From contig CAMYIZ010000074.1 of NCBI GenBank assembly GCA_947258585.1, positions 109,166-173,165 on the forward strand: DNA of 64,000 bases. The letters are read 5' to 3'. Under the pieces are notes generated by a model, which was not told the DNA's origin, searched no databases, and was given only the letters and a program-made list of their open reading frames with translations. This document shows positions 48,167-56,199 of this stretch, in pieces. Source of the DNA: an uncultured Haliea sp. Lineage in GTDB: Bacteria; Pseudomonadota; Gammaproteobacteria; Pseudomonadales; Halieaceae. The first letter of the stretch is position 1. Every line of letters starts with the position of its first letter. The translations under genes were made by a program, and so were the position numbers.

Positions 48167-48206
48167 ACCCATGACCACGACCGAGACAATGACAGGGAAT
48201 CCGAAC

Positions 48207-49514
48207 GTGCAACCCGTGAGAATAGGTATCTGCGGCCTGGGAACTGTCGGCAGCGGCACTTTCAACCTGCTGCGCGAGAACGCCGAGGCGATCGCGGCAC
48301 GGGCGCAGGCACCGCTGCAGATCGTTCATGTCGGCGCCCGCCGCGACAATCCTTCCTGCGACCTCAGTGGCGTAAAAGTCAGCCGGGATATCTTTGCCCT
48401 GGTGGCAGATCCCGAAGTGGATGTACTGGTTGAGTTGATCGGCGGTACAACTGTGGCCAGGGAACTGGTGGCAGCGGCGATTCGTGCCGGCAAGCATGTG
48501 GTCACGGCGAACAAGGCCCTGATTGCCGAGCACGGCAACGAGCTGTTCGCCCTGGCGGCGGAAAACAACGTGGCGGTGCGCTACGAAGCGGCGGTGGCCG
48601 GGGGCATTCCCATCATCAAGGCCCTGCGCGAGGGGTTGGCCGGCAACCATATCGAATGGCTGGCGGGCATCATTAACGGCACCGGCAATTTTATCCTCAG
48701 CGAGATGCGCGAGCACCGGCGTGAATTCTCCGATGTGCTCGCCGAAGCGCAGGCGCTGGGCTATGCCGAGGCCGACCCGACCTTTGACGTCGAGGGCATC
48801 GATGCCGCCCACAAGCTGGTGATTCTGGCGTCCATTGCCTTCGGCATCCCGCTGCAGTTCGATTCGGTCTATACCGAGGGCATTTCCGCATTGACCCCCC
48901 AGGACCTCGACTATGCCGAGGAACTGGGCTACCGGGTGAAGCACCTGGGGATCGCCAAGCAGGGCGAGCGGGGCGTGGAACTGCGGGTGCACCCCACCCT
49001 GATTCCCGAAGACCGGCTGCTGGCCAACGTCAACGGGGTCAAGAATGCGGTGCTGGTCGAGGGCAGCGCGGTGGGCCCGACGCTCTATTACGGCGCCGGC
49101 GCCGGTGGCAAGCCCACCGCTTCCGCGGTGGTGGCGGACCTGGTGGACCTGGCCCGGGACCTCAGCGCCGGCCAGGTCAGCCGGGTGCCTTCCCTGTCGT
49201 TTTGCAACGAGTCCCTGCGCGACCTGCCGATTGTGCCGATGGCCCTGGTGGAAACGCCCTGGTATCTGCGCATGGAGGCTGAGGACCGCCCCGGTGTGTT
49301 GTCCAGGATCGCGACCATCTTCAGCGATCAGGGCATCAGCATCGAGGCCCTGATCCAGAAGGCGCCCGCGGCGGGGCAGGCGACGGTGCCGCTGATCGTG
49401 CTCACCAACCGGGCGGCCCAGGGCAGGGTGGATGAAGCGGTAGCCAAAATTGAGGCACTGGACACGATCGCGGGCAAGGTGGTCCGGATTCGGGTAGAAG
49501 TTCTGGACGGTTGA
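48207..49514 (+). CDS. hom: Homoserine dehydrogenase
   Basis: A 435-residue protein from GTG 48207, which has AGGGA eight bases upstream and gives QPVRIGICGLGTVGSGTFNL as in pseudomonads; a longer version from 48150 would overlap alaC. NAD(P) motif GxGxVG, then TANKALIAEHGNELF, AAVAGGIPIIKALREGLAGN and GTGNFIL. A C-terminal ACT domain (EDRPGVLSRIATIFSDQGIS) senses threonine. Makes homoserine for threonine and methionine. Confidence 0.96.
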   Translation: MQPVRIGICGLGTVGSGTFNLLRENAEAIAARAQAPLQIVHVGARRDNPSCDLSGVKVSRDIFALVADPEVDVLVELIGGTTVARELVAAAIRAGKHVVTANKALIAEHGNELFALAAENNVAVRYEAAVAGGIPIIKALREGLAGNHIEWLAGIINGTGNFILSEMREHRREFSDVLAEAQALGYAEADPTFDVEGIDAAHKLVILASIAFGIPLQFDSVYTEGISALTPQDLDYAEELGYRVKHLGIAKQGERGVELRVHPTLIPEDRLLANVNGVKNAVLVEGSAVGPTLYYGAGAGGKPTASAVVADLVDLARDLSAGQVSRVPSLSFCNESLRDLPIVPMALVETPWYLRMEAEDRPGVLSRIATIFSDQGISIEALIQKAPAAGQATVPLIVLTNRAAQGRVDEAVAKIEALDTIAGKVVRIRVEVLDG

Positions 49515-49525
49515 CGGGGGAAAAC

Positions 49526-50923
49526 GTGAAATATATCAGCACCCGGGGGCAGGCCCCGGCCTTGGATTTTGAACAGGTACTGCTCACCGGGCTGGCCTCC
49601 GACGGGGGCCTGTACGTCCCCGAGACGCTGCCGCAGTTCAGCCGGGAAGAAATCTCCGCCATGGCCGGCATGGATTACCCGCAGCTGGCCCAGCGCATCA
49701 TCGAGCCCTTTGTCAGCGACAGCATTCCCCCGGATGACCTGCGGCAGATCATCGCCGACACCTACGCCGTATTCCGTCACAATGCGGTCGCGCCGCTGGT
49801 GCAGATTGGCCACAATCAGTGGGTGCTGGAGCTGTTCCACGGTCCCACCCTGGCGTTCAAGGACTTCGCCCTGCAGCTGCTCGGGCGCCTGCTGGACTAT
49901 GTGCTGGAGCGCCGTCAGCAGAAAGTGGTGATCATGGGCGCGACCTCCGGCGACACCGGCTCCGCTGCGATTGAGGGCTGCAAGCGCTGCAAGAACATCG
50001 ATATCTTCATCCTGCATCCCCACGACCGGGTGTCCGAGGTGCAGCGTCGGCAGATGACCACGGTGGTGGGCGACAACATCCACAACCTGGCGATTGAGGG
50101 TAACTTCGACGATTGCCAGGCCATGGTCAAGGCGACGTTTGGCGACCGCGGCGTGCTCCCGGCTGACCGTGGCCTGGTGGCGGTCAACTCCATCAACTGG
50201 GCCCGGATCATGGCCCAGATTGTGTATTACTTCTACGCTGCCGTTGCCCTGGGTGGCCCCGCGCGACCGGTGGCGTTTTCGGTCCCGACCGGGAATTTCG
50301 GCGATATCTTCGCCGGCTACCTGGCCCACAGGATGGGCTTGCCGGTCTCGCAATTGATTATCGCCACCAACCGCAACGACGTGCTGCACCGGGTGATGAC
50401 CACGGCGACCTACGGCCGGCAGTCGCTGGAACATACCCTGTCGCCGAGTATGGATATCACCGTCTCCAGCAATTTCGAGCGCCTGCTGTTTGACCTCTAC
50501 GATCGCGACGGGTCAGCAGTGAGCAAGCTCATGCGGGACTTCGACCAGGGCGATATCCACTTCTCCGACGCCGCCATGTCCCGAGCGCGCGCCCTGTTCA
50601 GCAGCTACCGCGTACCGGACGAGGAAACCTGTGCCCAGATCGCCTCGACCTGGCAGGATTGTGAGTACCTGCTGGACCCGCACAGCGCCATCGGGGTGAA
50701 GGCGGCGCTGGCATCCGGTATTGGCGATGGCATCCCGGTGGTGACCCTGGCCACCGCCCACCCGGCCAAGTTCCCGCAGGCCATCCAGCGCGCGGGGATC
50801 GTGACCGAGGTGGCGCTGCCCCTGCATCTTGCAGACCTCTTCGACCGCCGGGAGCGCTTCGAGGTGCTGCCCCGGGACCTGGCCACCGTGCAGGCCTTCA
50901 TGGCGAACAACCTGGGCGCCTGA
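49526..50923 (+). CDS. thrC: Threonine synthase
   Basis: A 465-residue PLP enzyme. GTG 49526 follows GGGGG and gives KYISTRGQAPALDFEQVLLT, the usual start. The PLP lysine is in GPTLAFKDFALQLLGRLLD, and the phosphate-binding loop region MGATSGDTGSAAIEG follows. It converts O-phosphohomoserine to threonine. Twelve bases after hom, likely one transcript with it. Confidence 0.97.
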   Translation: MKYISTRGQAPALDFEQVLLTGLASDGGLYVPETLPQFSREEISAMAGMDYPQLAQRIIEPFVSDSIPPDDLRQIIADTYAVFRHNAVAPLVQIGHNQWVLELFHGPTLAFKDFALQLLGRLLDYVLERRQQKVVIMGATSGDTGSAAIEGCKRCKNIDIFILHPHDRVSEVQRRQMTTVVGDNIHNLAIEGNFDDCQAMVKATFGDRGVLPADRGLVAVNSINWARIMAQIVYYFYAAVALGGPARPVAFSVPTGNFGDIFAGYLAHRMGLPVSQLIIATNRNDVLHRVMTTATYGRQSLEHTLSPSMDITVSSNFERLLFDLYDRDGSAVSKLMRDFDQGDIHFSDAAMSRARALFSSYRVPDEETCAQIASTWQDCEYLLDPHSAIGVKAALASGIGDGIPVVTLATAHPAKFPQAIQRAGIVTEVALPLHLADLFDRRERFEVLPRDLATVQAFMANNLGA

Positions 50924-50929
50924 GCGCCC

Positions 50930-52675
50930 GTGCTGACCCGCAGGCTGACGCGCCGCCAGGCCGAGCCCGCCCCCGGGCTGCTGCAGTCAGGCCTGCACCC
51001 GCTGCTGGCCCGGGTCTACAGCGGCCGGGGAGTGACCGATCCCGCCGAACTCAAGCTGTCATTGCAGGAACTGCTGCCGCCCACGGGTTTGCAGGGTGCC
51101 GCGGCGGCGGGAGTCCTGCTCGCGGATGCCATTGCCGGGAACAGGCGCCTGCTGATTGTCGGCGATTTCGACGCCGATGGCGCCACCAGCACGGCGCTGG
51201 GTGTCAGCGCCCTGCGCGCCCTGGGCGCCAGCCACGTCGACTACCTGGTGCCGAACCGCTTTGAATACGGCTATGGCCTGACCCCGGAAATTGTGGCGCT
51301 GGCCGCAGAGCGGCAGCCGGACCTCATCATCACCGTGGACAACGGTATCTCCAGTATCGAAGGCGTAGCGGCGGCCCGGGCGCTGGGGATTGCCACCCTG
51401 GTGACGGATCACCACCTCGCCGGCCGCGAACTGCCGGCGGCGGACGTCATCGTCAATCCCAACCAACCGGGCTGCGGGTTCCCCAGCAAGGCCATGGCGG
51501 GGGTCGGGGTGATCTTCTATGTCATGCTGGCGCTGCGGGCGGAGCTGCGTCGGCGCGGCTGGTTTGCCGGCGCGGGTATCCCGGAGCCCGGCCTCACCGA
51601 CTGCCTCGACCTGGTGGCCCTGGGGACGGTGGCGGATGTGGTGCCCCTGGATCGCAACAACCGTATTCTGGTGGCAGCGGGGCTGCAGCGTATCCGCAGT
51701 GGCCGCGCGCGGCCGGGCATTGCCGCATTGCTGGAAGTGGCCGGGCGCGCCGCCGCCGGTGTCGTTGCCTCCGACCTCGGTTTCGCTGTCGGGCCGCGGC
51801 TCAATGCGGCGGGCAGGCTGGACGACATGTCGGTGGGCATCGAATGCCTGCTGGCGCCCTCCACGGGCATTGCCCGGGACTATGCCGGCCGCCTGCAGCA
51901 GCTGAACCAGGACCGGCGCCAGATCGAACTGGGCATGCAGCGGGAGGCCCTGTCATTGCTGGAAAACCTGCCGCTACAGCAAGCGGATGGCAGCCCCCCG
52001 GCGGCGATAGCCCTGTACGAGCCGGGCTGGCACCAGGGAGTCATCGGTATCCTTGCCTCCCGGGTCAAGGACCGCCTGCACCGCCCCACCATCGTGTTTG
52101 CCGACGCCGAGCCCGGTGGTGACGAACTCAAGGGCTCCGCCCGGTCGATCAAGGGGATCCACATCCGCGACGTGCTGGACGCGGTAGCCACCCGCAATCC
52201 GGGGCTGGTCACCCGGTTCGGCGGCCACGCCATGGCCGCGGGCCTGAGCCTGCCCAGGGACCATTACCCGGCGTTCGCCGAAGCCTTTGTCGCCGAGGTC
52301 GCGCAACACGGGCGCGACCTGGACCTGGAGGTGGTGCTGGAATCAGACGGTGAGCTGGCACCGGGGGATTTCGACCTGCCGCTGGCCGAAGCCCTGCGCT
52401 ATGGCGGTCCCTGGGGCCAGCATTTCCCCGAGCCCCTGTTTGACGGGCGGTTCCGGATCGTGCAGCAGCGCCTGGTGGGTGAGCGGCACCTGAAACTGGT
52501 GCTTGAGTTGCCCGGCGCGGAGGTGGTCGACGCCATTGCCTTCAACGTCGACCTGGACGTCTGGCCGGATCCCTCGCAGGAGTGGGTAGAGGCGGCCTAC
52601 CGGCTGGATGTCAACGAGTTCCGGGGCCGGCGGTCTCTGCAGCTGGTGATTGAGCAGTTGCGGCCGCTGGGGTGA
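50930..52675 (+). CDS. recJ: Single-stranded-DNA-specific exonuclease RecJ
   Basis: A 581-residue DHH-family nuclease with a GTG start. Motif I GDFDADGATSTALGV, motif II VDNGISS, motif III VTDHHLAGRELPAADVIVNP, the DHHA1 domain GSARSIKGIHIRDVLDAVAT and GGHAMAAGLSLPRDHYP are all present. It degrades ssDNA 5' to 3' in recombination and mismatch repair. Confidence 0.96.
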   Translation: MLTRRLTRRQAEPAPGLLQSGLHPLLARVYSGRGVTDPAELKLSLQELLPPTGLQGAAAAGVLLADAIAGNRRLLIVGDFDADGATSTALGVSALRALGASHVDYLVPNRFEYGYGLTPEIVALAAERQPDLIITVDNGISSIEGVAAARALGIATLVTDHHLAGRELPAADVIVNPNQPGCGFPSKAMAGVGVIFYVMLALRAELRRRGWFAGAGIPEPGLTDCLDLVALGTVADVVPLDRNNRILVAAGLQRIRSGRARPGIAALLEVAGRAAAGVVASDLGFAVGPRLNAAGRLDDMSVGIECLLAPSTGIARDYAGRLQQLNQDRRQIELGMQREALSLLENLPLQQADGSPPAAIALYEPGWHQGVIGILASRVKDRLHRPTIVFADAEPGGDELKGSARSIKGIHIRDVLDAVATRNPGLVTRFGGHAMAAGLSLPRDHYPAFAEAFVAEVAQHGRDLDLEVVLESDGELAPGDFDLPLAEALRYGGPWGQHFPEPLFDGRFRIVQQRLVGERHLKLVLELPGAEVVDAIAFNVDLDVWPDPSQEWVEAAYRLDVNEFRGRRSLQLVIEQLRPLG

Positions 52676-52883
52676 CCGTTGGGGGCATCGTTGCCCTGCT
52701 GGCCCGAGGGCCGCTCCCGTGCGGCGGGACGCCTGGTTCGGTTGAGGCTTGCAGGGCGCCTCGCGAACGAACTGGTCGACGGAGTGACGCGGGGTCTGTG
52801 CGGCCGCCACGGAAACGAAGCGAGCGGAGTTGACAGCCACAAGCGCCACTCAGTAGTGTGGATGCTGGCTTAGGGAGCATCCG
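52676..52883. other. Intergenic region with hairpin over amidase ribosome site
   Basis: About 208 bases. GGATGCT (52860-52866) and AGCATCC (52876-52882) form a 7-bp stem that includes part of the AGGGAG ribosome site of the next gene. No promoter is clear. Confidence 0.5.
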
Positions 52884-54278
52884 ATGAGTGAGGATATTAC
52901 GGCGCTGAGTGCAACAGCGCTGCTGCAACAGTTTCGCCAGGGTGGTCTGTCCCCGGTCGAGGTCAGCCGAGCGGCCCTCGGCCGCATCGAGCAGCTGGAC
53001 GCCGATTTGAATGCCTTCTGCCTGGTGGACCCGGAAACCACCCTGCGTTGTGCAGAGGAATCCGAAGTGCGCTACCGCAAGGGGCAGGTCAGGGGCCTTG
53101 TGGATGGCGTCCCGGTCGCGATCAAAGACCTGTTTCTGACCCCCGTGTGGCCCACCCGCCGCGGCTCGAAGACTGTCGACCCGGCCGCCCAGCTGGGCAA
53201 GTCGGCGCCGGCGGTAACGTCCCTTGAGCGCCACGGCTATGTGCCCCTGGGCAAGACCACGACATCGGAATTCGGCTGGAAAGCGGTGACCGACAGCCCG
53301 CTGCACGGTACCACCTGCAACCCCTGGAACACGCAGCGCACGGCGGGTGGCTCCAGCGGCGGCTCGGCGGCGGCGCTGGCGGCGAAGATGACGCCCCTGG
53401 CACTTGGCACCGACGCGGGCGGTTCCATCCGTATTCCGGCAGCGTTTTGCGGTATTGTCGGTTTCAAGCCGTCCTTCGGCGAAGTCCCGCACTGGCCCCC
53501 GAGCCCCTTCGGCACCCTGGCCCATGCCGGCCCCATGGCGCGGACGGTGGAGGACTGCGCGCTGCTGATGAACGTGCTGTCGGAGCCGGACATCCGCGAT
53601 GTGCACGCGGTGCCGCGGCGGGGCATCGATTACCAGGCGGATCTCGGCGCCGGGATCGCGGGCCTGAAGATTGCATTCAGTGCCAACCTCGGTCACGTCG
53701 ACGTGAGCCCCGAGATAGAGCGCGCCGTGGCGGTGGCGGCCGGGGTGCTGCGCGAGCTTGGCGCCACGGTCACCGAGGTGGATCCCAGCTTCAGCGACCC
53801 CCTGGGGTCCTTCGGTCACCTGTTCTATAGCGGTGCTGCCAACGCGCTGCGCGACCTCGGTACCCGCAAGCGCGAGTTGATGGATCCCCAGCTGGTGAAG
53901 GTGGCGGAGAAGGCGGCCGGGCTCAGCGTGCTGGATTACCTGGCGGCCAACAACGAACGCGGCCAGCTCTGCGAGCGCCTGGCCCAGTTTCACCAGAAAT
54001 ACGACCTGCTGCTGACCCCGACCCTGCCGATTACTGCCTTCGGTCTGAACCGGGAGGTGCCCGAGGATTGGCCCAGTACCCGCTGGCCCACCTGGACGCC
54101 GTTTACCTACCCATTCAACCTGACCGGGCAGCCGGCCCTCAGTGTGCCCTGTGGATTCTGTCGCGACGGTCTCCCGATCGGGCTGCAGCTGGTGGGCGCC
54201 CGCTACAACGATGCGCTGGTACTGCGCGCCGGCCATGCCTACCAGCAGGCCGCTCCCCAGACAAGGACGCTGCCATGA
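52884..54278 (+). CDS. Amidase-signature-family amidase
   Basis: A 464-residue amidase. The Ser-cisSer-Lys triad is visible: Lys in VPVAIKDLF, cis-Ser in the AGGSSGGSAAALAA loop and nucleophile Ser in TDAGGSIRIPAAFCGIVGFK. The nucleophile context is as in aryl-acylamidases and GatA, but the protein is not in a gatCAB set. The substrate is unknown. The aminotransferase gene overlaps its stop (ATGA), so the pair may release and then transaminate an amino compound. Confidence 0.88.
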   Translation: MSEDITALSATALLQQFRQGGLSPVEVSRAALGRIEQLDADLNAFCLVDPETTLRCAEESEVRYRKGQVRGLVDGVPVAIKDLFLTPVWPTRRGSKTVDPAAQLGKSAPAVTSLERHGYVPLGKTTTSEFGWKAVTDSPLHGTTCNPWNTQRTAGGSSGGSAAALAAKMTPLALGTDAGGSIRIPAAFCGIVGFKPSFGEVPHWPPSPFGTLAHAGPMARTVEDCALLMNVLSEPDIRDVHAVPRRGIDYQADLGAGIAGLKIAFSANLGHVDVSPEIERAVAVAAGVLRELGATVTEVDPSFSDPLGSFGHLFYSGAANALRDLGTRKRELMDPQLVKVAEKAAGLSVLDYLAANNERGQLCERLAQFHQKYDLLLTPTLPITAFGLNREVPEDWPSTRWPTWTPFTYPFNLTGQPALSVPCGFCRDGLPIGLQLVGARYNDALVLRAGHAYQQAAPQTRTLP

Positions 54279-55474
54279 GCGATATCGATATCGATTTCTA
54301 CGAGTCCGAAGACCCGATCTGGAACCCGGCCCTGCTGGCCATTCCCATGCCGGGAATCCGCAAGATGGTGAATCTGGCGGCGACCATGGAGGATGTCATT
54401 CACCTCTCCATTGGCCAGCCGGACCTGCTGGCGCCACGCCATGTGGTCGACGCCACCGTGGACGCCCTGCACGCCGGCCAGACCGGCTATACCATGGATG
54501 CGGGACTCCCCGAGCTGCTGGAGGCGCTGGCGGATTACTACGGGGAGCGCTACCAGCGGACCCTGTTGCCGGAAAACATCCTGGTCACCACCGGCGCGAC
54601 CGAGGCGATCTACCTGGCCCTGACGTCGACCTCGGCGCCGGGTCGGGAGTTCATTGTCCCGGATCCCGCCTTCATGCTCTACGCACCGCTGATCCGCATG
54701 AACGGTGGCAGCGTCAAGAGCATCGCCACCCGCGCCGAACACAATCACCAGCTCGATCCCCAGGAAGTGATCGACGCCATGGACCAGAACACCTGTGCCG
54801 TGGTGTTGAATTCCCCCAGCAACCCCACCGGCACGGTGTATCCGCGGGAGACCATTGAAGCGATTGTGGAGGAGGCCGCCTATCGCGGCATCTATGTGAT
54901 CAGCGACGAGGTCTACGATCACCTGGTGTACGACGGCAAGCCCTTTCCCAGTGTGCTGTCCTGCTGTTCGGACCTGGATCACGTAATGGTGGTCAGCAGT
55001 TTCTCCAAGACTTTCAGCATGGCCGGGATGCGGGTCGGCTGGCTGATCGCCAGCCAGGGCGCCATCCGCAAACTGCGCCGCTACCATATGTTCACCACGA
55101 CCGTGGCCAACACACCCTGCCAGTGGGCGGGGGTGGCGGCACTCAAGGGGGAGCGCACCTTCGTCAACGACATGCTGGCGGAGTACAGTCGCCGCCGGGA
55201 CCGGCTTGTCGAGTTGGTCGACCAGACACCCTACCTGACCGGCTACAAGCCGGAGGGGGCGTTCTACATGTTTCCGTCGCTGCCAGAGGGCATCAACGGC
55301 AACAACGTGGCCCTGCGGCTGCTCAAGGAAACCGGTGTCTGCACCATTCCCGGGCAGACATTCGGCGACTCCTGCGGCAATGCACTGCGCATCAGCTATT
55401 CCACCTCAATCGACCGGATCGAAGCTGCTTTCGAACGCATGATTCCGTGGATGGAAAAGCAGGATTTCGCCTGA
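54275..55474 (+). CDS. Fold-type I aminotransferase (aspartate aminotransferase-like)
   Basis: A 399-residue PLP enzyme starting at ATG 54275 within the amidase stop. HLSIGQPDLLAPRHVVDATV, VLNSPSNPTGTVYPRETIEA, ISDEVYDHLVYDGKPFPSVL and the PLP lysine in SFSKTFSMAGMRVGW place it in the aspartate/aromatic aminotransferase group. Arg for substrate carboxylate near the end (NALRISYSTS). Substrate not determinable; coupling with the amidase suggests an amide-derived amino acid. Confidence 0.9.
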   Translation: MSDIDIDFYESEDPIWNPALLAIPMPGIRKMVNLAATMEDVIHLSIGQPDLLAPRHVVDATVDALHAGQTGYTMDAGLPELLEALADYYGERYQRTLLPENILVTTGATEAIYLALTSTSAPGREFIVPDPAFMLYAPLIRMNGGSVKSIATRAEHNHQLDPQEVIDAMDQNTCAVVLNSPSNPTGTVYPRETIEAIVEEAAYRGIYVISDEVYDHLVYDGKPFPSVLSCCSDLDHVMVVSSFSKTFSMAGMRVGWLIASQGAIRKLRRYHMFTTTVANTPCQWAGVAALKGERTFVNDMLAEYSRRRDRLVELVDQTPYLTGYKPEGAFYMFPSLPEGINGNNVALRLLKETGVCTIPGQTFGDSCGNALRISYSTSIDRIEAAFERMIPWMEKQDFA

Positions 55475-55494
55475 CTCGGGTATACTCTGCCCGA

Positions 55495-56199
55495 ATGTGG
55501 GCTTGGGTGGATAGTGTGGGAAAGAGACTGGCAGCGACTCTCGGGTTGGTGACGGCGCTTTGGGGTTGCCTGTCGCCCGCGGTGGCGGGGACGCTTTCCG
55601 TACAACTTACCGGCAGCGATGGTCGTCCGGTGCCGTTTGCCGTGCTCATGTTGCCGGGCGTCGATCTGGCACCGGCGGCACCGCTGCGGGGGGCGGCTGT
55701 GGACCAGCGCGAACGGCGCTTCCAGCCGCATGTCACCGTCATCAGCCCCGGAACGGAAGTCAGTTTTCCCAACAGCGATGATACCCGGCACCATGTTTAC
55801 TCGTTCTCCGAGGGCAACAGTTTCGAACTCAAACTGTTTCGCGCCAACGATGCGCCGCCGGTGGCGTTCCATAATTCCGGTATTGTGACCTTGGGCTGCA
55901 ACATTCACGACAGCATGAAAGCCTATCTCTATGTCAGCACCGATCCCACGGCCGTTGTCAGCGATGCGGCCGGCCGTGCGACCCTGCGCTGGGGTGATGA
56001 ACAGACCGCCAGCCTGCTGCGCATCTGGCACCCGCAGCTGGAGGCCGATATGGAAGTCCGTCTCGACGCCACCACCGGGGATACCCTGGCACTGGAGCTG
56101 CCCCTGGCCTGGGAGGATCCGCAGGTGGGGAAGAGCAATGCTGAACTGGAGAGCCTGCTGAAGCGCTTTTCCCGCGATGCGAACCAGCTTCCGCAATAG
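55495..56199 (+). CDS. Secreted cupredoxin-domain protein (annotated elsewhere as methylamine utilization protein)
   Basis: A 234-residue protein; the frame is open further upstream but a signal peptide (residues ~10-31, ending SPAVAG) fixes the start at ATG 55495 or GTG 55516. A plastocyanin-like domain holds a complete type 1 copper set: His100 (DDTRHHVYSF), Cys135, His138 and Met141 (LGCNIHDSMKAYLYVS). A TATACT sequence ends 8 bases before the ATG, so the transcript may have a very short leader. It overlaps the next gene by 23 bases. Likely a periplasmic copper protein; methylamine oxidation genes are not present, so that name is misleading. Confidence 0.85.
   Translation: MWAWVDSVGKRLAATLGLVTALWGCLSPAVAGTLSVQLTGSDGRPVPFAVLMLPGVDLAPAAPLRGAAVDQRERRFQPHVTVISPGTEVSFPNSDDTRHHVYSFSEGNSFELKLFRANDAPPVAFHNSGIVTLGCNIHDSMKAYLYVSTDPTAVVSDAAGRATLRWGDEQTASLLRIWHPQLEADMEVRLDATTGDTLALELPLAWEDPQVGKSNAELESLLKRFSRDANQLPQ

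Noticed and set aside
48150..48206. Longer N-terminus of homoserine dehydrogenase overlapping alaC
   Set aside because: GTG 48207 has a ribosome site and matches known homoserine dehydrogenase starts.
52611..54236. A 541-residue minus-strand frame over the amidase
   Set aside because: Antisense to a complete amidase with its Ser-Ser-Lys triad.
55495..56199. Methylamine dehydrogenase cluster
   Set aside because: Only the cupredoxin resembles so-called methylamine utilization proteins; no mau structural or maturation genes are near.
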